Shown: piece after piece, positions 1-7,911 of the stretch
Layout of the letters: each line of letters starts with the position of its first letter
Numbering within the stretch: position 1 is the first letter of the stretch
Source: an uncultured Lachnospiraceae bacterium
Lineage (GTDB): Bacteria; Bacillota; Clostridia; Lachnospirales; Lachnospiraceae
Direction of reading: 5' to 3'
NCBI GenBank assembly: GCA_905236925.1
Contig: CAJOQS010000130.1
Span: forward strand, 1 to 23,882
Length of the DNA stretch: 23,882 bases
The notes under the pieces: generated by a model
Database searches by the model: none
What the model was told of the DNA's origin: nothing
What the model saw: only the letters and a program-made list of their open reading frames with translations
Program-made: the position numbers and the translations under genes

Positions 1-1
1 C

Positions 2-517
2 AACCACAGCTATTTCAATCTGTCCGGCCACGACGCAGGATCAGCTATGGATCATACGCTCTGGCTCAACGCGACGCATTATACTCCCACCCTTCCGGGC
101 AGTATTCCTACCGGCGAGGTAGCTACAGTTGCGGGAACACCCTTTGATTTCACTCATCCCACCCGCATCGGCGACCGTATCGACGAGGATAACGAACAGC
201 TGAAGCTTGCAGGCGGATACGATCACAACTGGGTTGTCGATACCACAGGGACCAAGCCGGAAAAGATAGCTGTTCTCTCCGACGAGCGTTCCGGACGCAG
301 GATGACCGTTTATACCGATCTTCCCGGTGTCCAGTTCTACGCCGGAAACTTTATCGCCACACAGACCGGTAAGGGCGGTGTCACCTACGGCAAGCGCTGT
401 GCCATCGCACTTGAGACGCAGTTTTTCCCGAACGCGGTTAATGAGCCTTCATTTAAGGCGCCGATCCTCAAAGCCGGCGAAACCTTCAGAACCGTTACCA
501 AGTATCAGTTCTCATAA
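2..517 (+). CDS. galM: Aldose 1-epimerase (galactose mutarotase), C-terminal part
   Basis: This is the 3' part of a gene that begins before the window; the frame is open from base 2. The product interconverts the alpha and beta anomers of hexoses such as galactose in the cytoplasm, feeding the Leloir pathway. The visible part starts with NHSYFNLSG, a hallmark of the family and part of the sugar site. It continues with GGYDHNWV and, near the C-terminus, IALETQFFPNAVN, where the Glu of LETQ is the family's catalytic base. About 171 residues are present, roughly half of a usual 340-350 residue enzyme. The stop lies 24 bases before apt, so the two genes are probably co-transcribed. No other sugar gene is visible here to narrow the substrate. 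The family call is secure; galactose as the main substrate is inferred from the family. Confidence 0.93.
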   Translation, partial: NHSYFNLSGHDAGSAMDHTLWLNATHYTPTLPGSIPTGEVATVAGTPFDFTHPTRIGDRIDEDNEQLKLAGGYDHNWVVDTTGTKPEKIAVLSDERSGRRMTVYTDLPGVQFYAGNFIATQTGKGGVTYGKRCAIALETQFFPNAVNEPSFKAPILKAGETFRTVTKYQFS

Positions 518-541
518 ACATCATGATTGGAGATTACTAAC

Positions 542-1069
542 ATGTATAAAAAACCAGAAGAATATGTCAGAACTATCCCCGATTTTCCCGAGCCCGGGAT
601 CATGTTCAGGGATGTGACCAGTGTTCTGCAGGATCCCGACGGACTGCAGGTATCCATTGACGGTATCATAGATATGCTCAAAGGCGTGGACTTTGACGTA
701 GTTGTTGGTCCCGAGTCACGTGGCTTTATCTTCGGAGTTCCCGTAGCCTACGAGCTCAAGAAGGCCTTTGTTCCTGTCCGCAAGAAGGGCAAGCTTCCCT
801 GCGAGACTATCGAAGCCACCTACGACCTCGAATACGGAACTGCCACTATTGAGATGCACAAGGATTCCATCAAGCCCGGACAGAAGGTTGTCATCATCGA
901 TGACCTGATCGCGACAGGCGGCACGATCGAAGCCATCACCAAGCTTGTCGAGCAGCTTGGCGGCGAGGTTGTAAAGATCTGCTTCCTCATGGAGCTTGAA
1001 GGTCTCGAGGGCCGCAAGAAGCTTTCAAAGTATACTGTCGATTCGGTTATTAAGTATCCCGGCAAATGA
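542..1069 (+). CDS. apt: Adenine phosphoribosyltransferase
   Basis: This cytoplasmic purine-salvage enzyme converts adenine and PRPP to AMP and pyrophosphate. The 175-residue product has the usual length. It opens with a typical APT N-terminus (IPDFPEPGIMFRD), has VVGPESRGFIFG in the purine-site region, and carries the PRPP-binding loop VVIIDDLIATGGT at about residues 116-128. I chose the ATG at 542 because a GGAG at 529-532 sits nine bases upstream. An in-frame TTG at 527 overlaps that ribosome binding site and would add five residues not expected in the family. The gene follows galM by 24 bases. A second purine-salvage gene, hpt, lies on the other strand of the window. Confidence 0.97.
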   Translation: MYKKPEEYVRTIPDFPEPGIMFRDVTSVLQDPDGLQVSIDGIIDMLKGVDFDVVVGPESRGFIFGVPVAYELKKAFVPVRKKGKLPCETIEATYDLEYGTATIEMHKDSIKPGQKVVIIDDLIATGGTIEAITKLVEQLGGEVVKICFLMELEGLEGRKKLSKYTVDSVIKYPGK

Positions 1070-1077
1070 TCCGATAA
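1050..1077 (+). promoter_or_regulatory. Candidate sigma-D/FliA-type promoter for the yjfB-like gene
   Basis: TTAAGTAT at 1050-1057 matches the flagellar sigma-28 -35 consensus TAAAGTTT at six of eight positions. TCCGATAA at 1070-1077 matches the -10 consensus GCCGATAA at seven of eight. The spacer is 12 bases, one more than the classical 11. The site overlaps the end of apt and would start transcription about 30 bases before the yjfB-like start codon. It is a sequence match only, but it fits the predicted motility role of the gene behind it. Confidence 0.45.
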
Positions 1078-1114
1078 ATATATCGAGATAATCTAATGGA
1101 CAGGAGGTGCCAAA

Positions 1115-1327
1115 ATGGATATATCTTCAATTTCTCCTGAGAGTATCCCCGCTCTGTCGGTTGTGTCTGCACAGCAAAAGACACTAGAGAAGGCCGGCAC
1201 TATGATGCTGTCCAAGACACTGGACACGCAGGAACAGGCCGGTGCTGCTCTGCTTGACATGATGAGGCGTTCCATGGAACATTCCGTGAGCCCCTCCCTA
1301 GGCGGAAACATTGATATCTCAATTTAA
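1115..1327 (+). CDS. yjfB: YjfB-like putative motility protein
   Basis: A 70-residue protein that resembles the small YjfB family, annotated as putative motility proteins in flagellated Bacillota. The supporting features are the MDIS start, a central helical stretch with the pattern LDTQEQAGAALLDMM, and the C-terminal signature SLGGNIDISI. It has no signal peptide or membrane segment. The molecular role of the family is not established. A strong AGGAGGT at 1102-1108 lies six bases before the ATG. A sigma-D-like promoter candidate lies at 1050-1077, and a bidirectional terminator follows at 1342-1386, so the gene may form its own transcription unit despite lying only 45 bases after apt. No other flagellar or chemotaxis gene is in the window. 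Confidence 0.8.
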   Translation: MDISSISPESIPALSVVSAQQKTLEKAGTMMLSKTLDTQEQAGAALLDMMRRSMEHSVSPSLGGNIDISI

Positions 1328-1341
1328 GCTATTAAGCAAAA

Positions 1342-1386
1342 CAGCAGGGCGGGCGCCCAAGTAGACGCCTGCCCTGTTGCAATTTT
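1342..1386. terminator. Bidirectional rho-independent terminator
   Basis: A 14-bp GC-rich stem (1342-1355 with 1366-1379, with G-T wobbles) closes a 10-base loop. On the plus strand it is followed by CAATTTT; on the minus strand it is followed by TTTT. It lies between the stops of the convergent yjfB-like and response-regulator genes and can serve both. Confidence 0.88.
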
Positions 1387-1400
1387 ACGATTCTTATATT

Positions 1401-2528
1401 CTATTCTGTGCGCTCCTCGCTTCTCCATTCCTTAATGCTTTTGATCGTTTCGATCAGGGATTCCTTAGTCATAGGAAGCTGGGTAAGATATGTATTCTTC
1501 TTGTTGAGTTCCGAAAGAACCGTAGCCGACATCGGATCGCGCGTGAGCAGGATGATCGGAATATGGAGCGCATCCGTCTTTTCTCTGATCCTGCTGAGGA
1601 TATATGCGGAATTGTCAAAGTCGATGATCATGCATCCGGGCTGGAATTCCTCAACCTCATTGAGAGTCTGCATCACAGCCTCGCCTCGGCGGAGTTCGTA
1701 GTCATCCTTCAGGTATCCCGAGATCAGTGTATAGAGGAAGTCAAATTCCTCGCATACATATACCTTGTTGTTCTCGATGTTGTCCTTCTCCGGAGGATTC
1801 AGCGTTTCTTCGATCCTTTCGAGAAGCACCGGCTTCTGTATGGGCTTGATAACAAAGCCCGCGGCTCCGAGCTTCACACATTCGCGCACGGTGTTGATAC
1901 CCGCCATACCGGTCTGGAACAGGATCGGTATATCCGCGCAGGTAGCGATCTCACGTATCTTCCTGAAGAGCTCCTTGCCGTCCATATCGGGCATCGCTAT
2001 ATCAAGAAGGATTATGTCGGGAGTGGTTATCTTAAGCTTGGCAAGCGCATCCGAGGCCGAGTTCAGTGCCATTACCTTGTACTTGGCTCCTAGATAAAGC
2101 TTCATCAGATCGAGAACGACCGGATCGTCGTCAACGACCATAACGCTCTTGCGCTGTTCAACGCTTGAAGCGCCGGTTGCCTTGGCAGCCCACTCCAGAA
2201 CATCATCATTGGCTACGGGAGTGATAAAATAATCTGTAAGCTCGTCTTTCTCGAGCCGCTTAACATATTCCGGCTCGTCCTCTTCCCTGATAAAAAGAAG
2301 AATGGGAACATATTTTGAGGCCTGCATGTTCCTGATCCGCATGAGAACCTGCTCGCCGTCCATGTTGGGATCGGTCATATTCAACGCTATCGCGTCCGGA
2401 CTGATATGAATAATGCTGTTAAATGCCTGAAGCGGAGATTCCGCCACAGTAATCTCATAATCATATCCGCCCAGAACCTGGACACCGGCCTGTACATTTT
2501 TATCATCAATGACCAATAACTGAATCAT
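1401..2528 (-). CDS. Response regulator with three receiver domains, no output domain
   Basis: A 375-residue cytoplasmic protein made of three CheY-like receiver units. The central one (about 127-245) is canonical: acidic cluster VVDDD at 131-135, phosphoacceptor D176 in LLDIAMPDMDG, T206 and K228 in IKP. The first unit (about 3-118) keeps acidic residues D8 and D9 but has N50 at the phosphoacceptor position and T103 in place of the conserved Lys. The third (about 255-370) has a possible D303 but no matching Lys-Pro. No DNA-binding, GGDEF or other output domain follows. The start is ATG 2528, five bases after GGAGG; the in-frame TTG at 2540 lies on that ribosome site. The gene follows the hybrid kinase gene by 72 bases, so it is a likely partner that passes phosphate on or acts by protein contact. 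The downstream target is unknown. Confidence 0.9.
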   Translation of the reverse strand: MIQLLVIDDKNVQAGVQVLGGYDYEITVAESPLQAFNSIIHISPDAIALNMTDPNMDGEQVLMRIRNMQASKYVPILLFIREEDEPEYVKRLEKDELTDYFITPVANDDVLEWAAKATGASSVEQRKSVMVVDDDPVVLDLMKLYLGAKYKVMALNSASDALAKLKITTPDIILLDIAMPDMDGKELFRKIREIATCADIPILFQTGMAGINTVRECVKLGAAGFVIKPIQKPVLLERIEETLNPPEKDNIENNKVYVCEEFDFLYTLISGYLKDDYELRRGEAVMQTLNEVEEFQPGCMIIDFDNSAYILSRIREKTDALHIPIILLTRDPMSATVLSELNKKNTYLTQLPMTKESLIETIKSIKEWRSEERTE

Positions 2529-2600
2529 TATAGCCTCCAACCGAGTGTTTTGGAAAACGATCTAATGAGTTATTTCAAACCATCGTGTATCAATTACAGT

Positions 2601-5525
2601 TTATCGCATCTTTTCAATAATATCAAGTATAGTCTGCCAATTCTGAGCTTTAGCGGCTTCGCGCATCGATCCGACTGCATGTGCGGTAACCGGAGGCAGG
2701 TTGAAGAATTCAAGTACTCCAAGCAGGTCTCTTGCGGCATCGTACCTGCCGTCCCTGACCGCCTTACCTATTTCAGCAAATGTGGTCATGTACTCTTCGT
2801 CCTGGGCGCTCATCTGCGCCTTCTCCGAGGTATCGGCTCCGCCCTCGAGTTTGCGCGCCATGCGCTCCTCATGCTCTATGCACTTTTTGAGGTCCTCCGC
2901 GAAGACACGGTATTCCTCGATAAAGCCGGGAGCTTCGCTGACGATCATGTCATAGTCGCCGCTCTTGCCGGCCATTTCTAGCATTCTCGCCTTTTCGGAC
3001 AACGCCATTGCTCCGACCGTGGCCGCATTCGACTTCATTGCGTGAACCTCGATGGTAAATGCGGGATAATCGGCATTTTTCAGCTTCTCCTCGATAACTC
3101 CGAGCTTGTCTTCGGCATACTTGCTTACGATGCCGACAACGCTTCTGAACTGGTCGATATCCGATCCCGCATTGGTGATACCGATCTCCTGATTGATGTA
3201 ATCGGGAAGTTCAAGCATCTTCTTTTCGCGCTGGATCACGCCGCCCATTCCCGAAGTATCTCCGGTGACGAGTTTATCGGCATTGATGTTGTACGAGCCC
3301 TTAGGAAGATACTTCATGAGCAGGTATTCCAGAGTCTTAAGAGGAAGCGGCTTCGAAGCATAATCCGTAAAGCCTTCGCCTATAAGTTTGTTTCTGGTTC
3401 CGGCGATCGCATTCGCGGTAAGGGCAACTATGGGAAGCTTTCCGACATAGCTGTTTCCGAGAGCCCTTATCCTCTTCATGGCCTCGACGCCGTCCATCTC
3501 GGGCATCATCTGATCCATGAAGACGATGTCATATTTGTTCTGGGATACCAGCGAAACAGCCTTTGCTCCGCCCTCCGCAAGATCCGGTACTATTCTGAAC
3601 TGCTTGAGGTAATTCACCATGAGTTCAAGATTTACCTTGTTGTCATCAACAACAAGGATCCTGGCATCCGGAGCCACGAAGGAGCTGATCTTGGAATCAT
3701 TCTTCTGCGCTGTGACGGTCTTGCCGTATTCCTTGATCGAGATATCGTTGACGATCTTCTGTCTGAGATATATCGATACGGATGTACCGACTCCGTACTC
3801 ACTCGCGATGTTGATGGTTCCGTCCATCATTTCGATAAGGCTCTTGGAGATGACCAGACCCATACCCGTTCCTGGCTTGGTCATGGTACTTCTGATATCA
3901 ACCTGCTCAAACTCGTTGAAGAGCCTGCTCATATTCTCCGCCGCTATACCTATACCCGTATCGGATACGGTTATATGGATACCCGCAAAGCCGTCGTTCT
4001 CAGGCTTCCACTCGACATTGATCCGGACGGTACCCTTTTCGGTAAACTTAACCGCGTTGCCCGCGATATTCAGAAGGACCTGCTTGATCCTGACCTTATC
4101 TCCGAAAAGGACAGCAGGCATATTCGTGTTGACCGAATTAACGAAGCGGAGTCCCTTCTTTTCGGTCTGCATGTGAATAATATTGGCAACCTCGCTGAAG
4201 AGAGTTTCCGTTTCGTATTCCTCCTCGATTATCTCGAGCTTGCCCTGCTCGATCTTCGAGAAGTCCAGTATATCGTTGATAATGTGCAGAAGAGAGCTTG
4301 CGCTGCTGCGGATCTCATCGGCATAGGCACGCCCCTCCTTCGAGAGGTTCTCATTGGTCAGCAGCTCCACATAGCCCACGATGGCATTCATGGGGGTCCT
4401 GACCTCGTGAGACATGTTCGCGAGGAAACTGCTCTTGGCTTCGTTCGCTATATCCGAATTGCGCTTCAGTTCACGCATCTCCAGCATCATCTGATGTGCC
4501 TTCGTGACATCGTACAGGCACAATCCGTAGCCCATGACCATATCGCCGTTCATGATCGGATTAAAGCGCCGCTCGAAGTGAAGACTGCCGTGAGTAAAGT
4601 TAATGGGCTGGTCGTAGTTTTCCAGCAGGAATGAATACTGGTCCGGAAGGCTGTGTCCGATCGAATCCACAATATCCGGGAAATTCTTTTTCGCAGCCTC
4701 GTTCATATCGGCCACGTGAAAATTCTCGTCAAGAATGATGAACGATTCGGGCGTACTCTCAACCAGCTGTCCTCTCGTCGTAAAGTCCTTGTTCTCCTCG
4801 TTGAAGAGCTTTACAGCGGCAAGGCTGCACAATGACAGAAGTGTAATGAGGATCGCCATCGGTTCGAAATAGATCCAGGGAACAAGCAGCTGTGTAAAGG
4901 AAGCAACTATGAACAGCAGCCCGAAGACATATGCGATGGTCGCGCTTCCCTGATTTGTCCCTATACCCGTTATGGACTTTCTCGGCGGCTCGTTTGCGCC
5001 TGCTTCAGAGTTTTTCCGGTCTCCGTCGAGCTCCGCGATGGTGAACTGTATCGCAGCGTAGATCATGACAAATGACCTTATTGCTGCTGCAAAATAGGCA
5101 TAATGTGTATACTTGATGGTCGCGGTTGCTATTCCGTTTGCCAGCTGGAATACCGTGATCCTGGAATACAGCCCCAGGTCAAAAAGAAGCGTCGAGAGCA
5201 GAAAGGTTACAACCAGCTCACCGCATGACAGACAAGCTATCCATACCGGTATCCTTCTCTTCATCTGTTCATATGAGTAGAACAGGAATATTACCGAAAA
5301 CGGTCCCGAGCTTAAATACAGCAGCCTTGCGGCAATAACCACACCGCCCAGATCCTTCGCGCTGATCCTGAGAATTGACGAAAGAATGCATAAAAATGAG
5401 CATGCAAAGCTCATCAGCATATACCTCTGCGCCAGGAAAGGTTTCCGTTGCAGAAGCAGTATGATGTTCAATACAACTGTCAGCAAAGCTGCGATATAGA
5501 GTATTGTGACTATGGTGGCGCCCAT
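2601..5525 (-). CDS. Seven-TM hybrid sensor histidine kinase (PAS-like, HisKA, HATPase, receiver, Hpt)
   Basis: A 974-residue membrane sensor kinase. Seven hydrophobic segments span about 5-25, 35-54, 60-83, 92-114, 136-163, 195-215 and 221-241. A PAS-like region (about 252-340) follows, then the dimerisation/phosphoacceptor domain with H373 in MSHEVRTPMN. The ATPase domain has N486/N490 (N box), D522 in SDTGIG, and GTGMG at 552-556. A receiver (about 621-740) has DD at 627-628, phosphoacceptor D671 and K725. An Hpt domain has H828 in VHAMKSNAATVG. A helical tail of about 75 residues follows. All residues for a His-Asp-His relay are present, with the triple-receiver protein encoded just downstream as the likely next acceptor. 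The start ATG is seven bases after GGAGG. The signal sensed cannot be told from sequence. The gene follows folA by 36 bases with no clear terminator between. Confidence 0.93.
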   Translation of the reverse strand: MGATIVTILYIAALLTVVLNIILLLQRKPFLAQRYMLMSFACSFLCILSSILRISAKDLGGVVIAARLLYLSSGPFSVIFLFYSYEQMKRRIPVWIACLSCGELVVTFLLSTLLFDLGLYSRITVFQLANGIATATIKYTHYAYFAAAIRSFVMIYAAIQFTIAELDGDRKNSEAGANEPPRKSITGIGTNQGSATIAYVFGLLFIVASFTQLLVPWIYFEPMAILITLLSLCSLAAVKLFNEENKDFTTRGQLVESTPESFIILDENFHVADMNEAAKKNFPDIVDSIGHSLPDQYSFLLENYDQPINFTHGSLHFERRFNPIMNGDMVMGYGLCLYDVTKAHQMMLEMRELKRNSDIANEAKSSFLANMSHEVRTPMNAIVGYVELLTNENLSKEGRAYADEIRSSASSLLHIINDILDFSKIEQGKLEIIEEEYETETLFSEVANIIHMQTEKKGLRFVNSVNTNMPAVLFGDKVRIKQVLLNIAGNAVKFTEKGTVRINVEWKPENDGFAGIHITVSDTGIGIAAENMSRLFNEFEQVDIRSTMTKPGTGMGLVISKSLIEMMDGTINIASEYGVGTSVSIYLRQKIVNDISIKEYGKTVTAQKNDSKISSFVAPDARILVVDDNKVNLELMVNYLKQFRIVPDLAEGGAKAVSLVSQNKYDIVFMDQMMPEMDGVEAMKRIRALGNSYVGKLPIVALTANAIAGTRNKLIGEGFTDYASKPLPLKTLEYLLMKYLPKGSYNINADKLVTGDTSGMGGVIQREKKMLELPDYINQEIGITNAGSDIDQFRSVVGIVSKYAEDKLGVIEEKLKNADYPAFTIEVHAMKSNAATVGAMALSEKARMLEMAGKSGDYDMIVSEAPGFIEEYRVFAEDLKKCIEHEERMARKLEGGADTSEKAQMSAQDEEYMTTFAEIGKAVRDGRYDAARDLLGVLEFFNLPPVTAHAVGSMREAAKAQNWQTILDIIEKMR

Positions 5526-5561
5526 TTTCAGCCCTCCGGCATTCCGGGACCCTGCCGTGCG

Positions 5562-6059
5562 TCAGGATTTCCGGGTCTTTTTGTATGTACAGAACGTATA
5601 GATCAGGTCATAACAGGTTTGCTCATCCGATTCGCTTACAAGCTCCCATTCCGGGTCCTCATCAAAATCCGGCAGGAAGCTGTCCGCCTCGTAGGAGTAA
5701 TCTATCTTCGTGATATAAGCCTCGTCGCAGTAGGGAAGAAGCTGCGAGTAAACGCTTGCGCCTCCGATAACGAATACTTCGTCGGTATCGGTCCCCTCCA
5801 GGAGCTTCATGAGTTCCTCCACACTGTTGACAACCTCGGCGTCAGGGATCCTGTAGGACTTATCGCGGGTAAGGATGATATTCCGGCGTTCCTTCAGCGG
5901 CCTGCCCGCCGGAAAGGTATCAAGAGTCTTGCGGCCGAGCACTACGGTCTTGCCTGCGGTCAGTGACTTGAAATTGCGGAGATCGGCGGGAATGCTCACC
6001 AGAAGGGCTCCCTTGTTTCCGATACCCCAGTGTCTGTCTGCGGATGCGATCAGTTTCAT
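5562..6059 (-). CDS. folA: Dihydrofolate reductase
   Basis: Cytoplasmic enzyme that reduces dihydrofolate to tetrahydrofolate with NADPH, restoring the cofactor oxidised by thymidylate synthase. The 165-residue product has the usual length. It shows the N-terminal folate-site pattern ending IGNKGALL, then IPADLRNFK with the catalytic acid at D26, the NADPH-binding VVLGRKTLDTFP, and FVIGGASVYSQLLP. The Trp that usually precedes the catalytic segment is Val21 here, a substitution I recall from other clostridial enzymes. The start ATG is preceded by only a weak AAAGG. The gene begins 16 bases after the thyA stop, so the two are surely one operon and their products act in one cycle. Confidence 0.96.
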   Translation of the reverse strand: MKLIASADRHWGIGNKGALLVSIPADLRNFKSLTAGKTVVLGRKTLDTFPAGRPLKERRNIILTRDKSYRIPDAEVVNSVEELMKLLEGTDTDEVFVIGGASVYSQLLPYCDEAYITKIDYSYEADSFLPDFDEDPEWELVSESDEQTCYDLIYTFCTYKKTRKS

Positions 6060-6075
6060 GTTATCTGCCTTTCGT

Positions 6076-6924
6076 TTAGATTGCTACGGGAATATTCAGT
6101 ACCTGCTCCCCGAAACGGTAGTTGTCCAGCCGAACATCGTCCTTGGTGAACTCGTAGAAGTTCTTCTTTTCGGGATTGAGCCAGAAGTCGGGTGCAGGAT
6201 ATACAGGCCTTTCGATCAGTTCCCTGATCGTTTCGACGTGCCTGTCGTAGATATGAGCGTCCGCTATGATGTGAACGAACTCTCCCACCTGCATATCGCA
6301 TTCTCTGGCGAGCATATGGGTAAGAACAGCGTATTGCGCGACATTCCAGGCATTGGCTGCAAGAATATCCTGTGAACGCTGATTGAGAATGGAATTAAGG
6401 ACCAGCTTCCCGCCGTCACGGGGCTTGGTAACGTTAAATGTCATGCTGTAGGCGCAGGGATAGAGCATCATTTCGGAAAGATCGGCATGAACGTAGATAT
6501 TGGTCATTATCCTGCGGCTGAACGGATTGTTCTTCAGATCGTAGATAACCCTGTCGACCTGATCGAACATACCCTCCTTGTACTTGTGTTTGACGCCCAT
6601 CTGATAGCCGTAGGCCTTGCCTATAGTCCCGTTCTCATCCTGCCACTGATCCCATACATGAGTCGACAGATCAGCGACACGGTTTGATTTCTTCTGCCAT
6701 ATCCAGAGCATTTCCTCCGTACAGGACTTGATTGGAACCTTCCTCAGAGTGATGGCCGGAAACTCCTTCGAAAGATCGTACCGGTTCACCACACAGAATT
6801 TTTTGATAGTGTAAGCAGGCGTACCGTCCTCCCAGTGGGGACGGACCTTCTCATCCTCGGTACTGGTACCGTTATCGAGAATATCCCTGCACATGTTTAT
6901 AAAACAGGTATCTGCGTAACTCAT
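6076..6924 (-). CDS. thyA: Thymidylate synthase
   Basis: Converts dUMP to dTMP using methylene-tetrahydrofolate as one-carbon donor and reductant. The 282-residue product carries the family landmarks: phosphate-binding SRRI at 136-139, catalytic C157 in YPCAYS, NQRSQD at 181-186, N194 in AWN, and HIYDRH near 224-229, where the common HxYxNH pattern has Asp-Arg. I set the start at ATG 6924 because GGAGG lies four bases upstream. Longer in-frame starts reach back across the terminator-like hairpin at 6950-6994 and would add 18 unconserved residues. The gene leads the thyA-folA pair, which makes dTMP and recycles the folate. Confidence 0.96.
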   Translation of the reverse strand: MSYADTCFINMCRDILDNGTSTEDEKVRPHWEDGTPAYTIKKFCVVNRYDLSKEFPAITLRKVPIKSCTEEMLWIWQKKSNRVADLSTHVWDQWQDENGTIGKAYGYQMGVKHKYKEGMFDQVDRVIYDLKNNPFSRRIMTNIYVHADLSEMMLYPCAYSMTFNVTKPRDGGKLVLNSILNQRSQDILAANAWNVAQYAVLTHMLARECDMQVGEFVHIIADAHIYDRHVETIRELIERPVYPAPDFWLNPEKKNFYEFTKDDVRLDNYRFGEQVLNIPVAI

Positions 6925-6945
6925 ACTCCCTCCATTCCTTACATA

Positions 6946-6994
6946 CAAAACCCCCACATTACAGATATATTTTAACATACCTGACAGCGGGGGT
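6946..6994 (-). terminator. Probable terminator after the cation transporter gene
   Basis: On the minus strand ACCCCCGC (6994-6987) can pair with GTGGGGGT (6957-6950), eight base pairs with one G-T, followed by TTTT at 6949-6946. The loop is long, 29 bases, so the hairpin is less certain than the one at 1342. Its place eleven bases after the transporter stop and before thyA fits a terminator. Confidence 0.55.
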
Positions 6995-6998
6995 ACAA
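6969..6998 (-). promoter_or_regulatory. Weak candidate promoter for thyA
   Basis: On the minus strand TTGTAC (6998-6993) and TAAAAT (6974-6969) are separated by 18 bases. The -10 match is good and the -35 match is poor. It would place thyA transcription starts inside the loop of the hairpin at 6950-6994, so promoter and terminator would overlap. Something must restart transcription here if that hairpin terminates. Confidence 0.3.
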
Positions 6999-7004
6999 TA
7001 CCTC

Positions 7005-7871
7005 TTACAGCGGATTTACATGAATCATGATGTGTTTTATCTCCGGAAAGGAGTTTTCAACCGCGTTGTGAACATTCTCAGCCACAGAATGAGCCTCTCT
7101 GAGAGATATATCGCCGTTCAGCGCTATTTCCAGATCTACATAAATCCTGTTCCCGAACTGCCTTGTTCTCAGGCTGTCAACACGGTCAACACCTTCCTGC
7201 TCACTGATGAAGGTCCCGAGCTTCTGCTCGAAGGTCTTGTCACAGGAGGTATCGAGCATTGCGGTCAGGGCATCTCTGGAAATATCGTATGCCACCTTAA
7301 GTATCAGCAGGCAGATGATCAGCTCCGCTATCGGATCCATTATGGGAAGCCCGAGTCTTGCAAGGCCGATACCCACAAAAGAGCCTATAGAGGAAAGCGC
7401 GTCCGACCTGTGATGCCATGCATCGGCCCTGAAAGCCGCGGAATCCATTTCCCTGGCGTAGTGCATGGTATATCGGAACATCGCTTCCTTGACGACGACC
7501 GATACCACCGCGGCAATAAGAGGAAGCATGGTAGGAACCTCTATCGCTTCGTTTCCTCCCAGAAGCTTCCTGATCCCGTTATAGCCTATCCCGGCGCCTG
7601 TTCCCGCAAGGATCAGCCCAAGGATCAGCGACGCGACACATTCAAACCTTTCATGTCCGTACGGATGCTCCTCGTCTTCCTCCTGCTTGGACAGTCTCAC
7701 TCCTATATAAGCTATCAGTGTGGCAAAAACATCGGACAATGAATGAACAGCATCCGAGATCATGGCCCCGGACCGGCCGAACAGCCCGGCAAACAGCTTA
7801 AAAGCCGCCAGCAGAACATTGCCGATTATCCCTACACGTGACAGTTTCCTGACTATCGTGTTCTCATCCAT
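7005..7871 (-). CDS. Cation diffusion facilitator family transporter
   Basis: A membrane antiporter of 288 residues, typical for the family, that exports divalent metal ions against protons. The N-terminal half has six hydrophobic segments. The metal site is visible as H43 and D47 in DAVHSLSD of helix 2 and H153 and D157 in AWHHRSDA of helix 5. This HxxxD/HxxxD set is typical of zinc-type members, while manganese members more often have DxxxD, so zinc is the best guess but not proven. HPYGHERFE after helix 2 is also characteristic. The last 80 residues form the cytoplasmic dimer domain. The start is uncertain: ATG 7871 lies 11 bases after AAGGA, while a GTG at 7880 lies only two bases after it. 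The gene follows hpt by 40 bases. Confidence 0.93.
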   Translation of the reverse strand: MDENTIVRKLSRVGIIGNVLLAAFKLFAGLFGRSGAMISDAVHSLSDVFATLIAYIGVRLSKQEEDEEHPYGHERFECVASLILGLILAGTGAGIGYNGIRKLLGGNEAIEVPTMLPLIAAVVSVVVKEAMFRYTMHYAREMDSAAFRADAWHHRSDALSSIGSFVGIGLARLGLPIMDPIAELIICLLILKVAYDISRDALTAMLDTSCDKTFEQKLGTFISEQEGVDRVDSLRTRQFGNRIYVDLEIALNGDISLREAHSVAENVHNAVENSFPEIKHIMIHVNPL

Positions 7872-7911
7872 TTCTCTCACGGTCCTTATTCAAAAGTCAC
7901 CGGTGGATTGC

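Noticed and set aside
527..541. TTG start for apt
   Set aside because: The codon overlaps the GGAG that serves the ATG at 542, and the extra residues do not fit the family N-terminus.
1377..2093. A plus-strand open frame opposite the response regulator
   Set aside because: It begins in the terminator tail and lies opposite well-supported receiver domains; its composition is that of an antisense shadow.
3042..4634. A long plus-strand open frame of about 530 codons opposite the hybrid kinase
   Set aside because: The minus strand encodes clear HisKA, HATPase, receiver and Hpt motifs over the same bases. The antisense translation has no recognisable domain and no ribosome site; it is open because of codon bias.
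5526..5561. Terminator between folA and the kinase gene
   Set aside because: CCGG-AATG-CCGG can form a four-bp stem, but no T-tract follows in the minus-strand direction.
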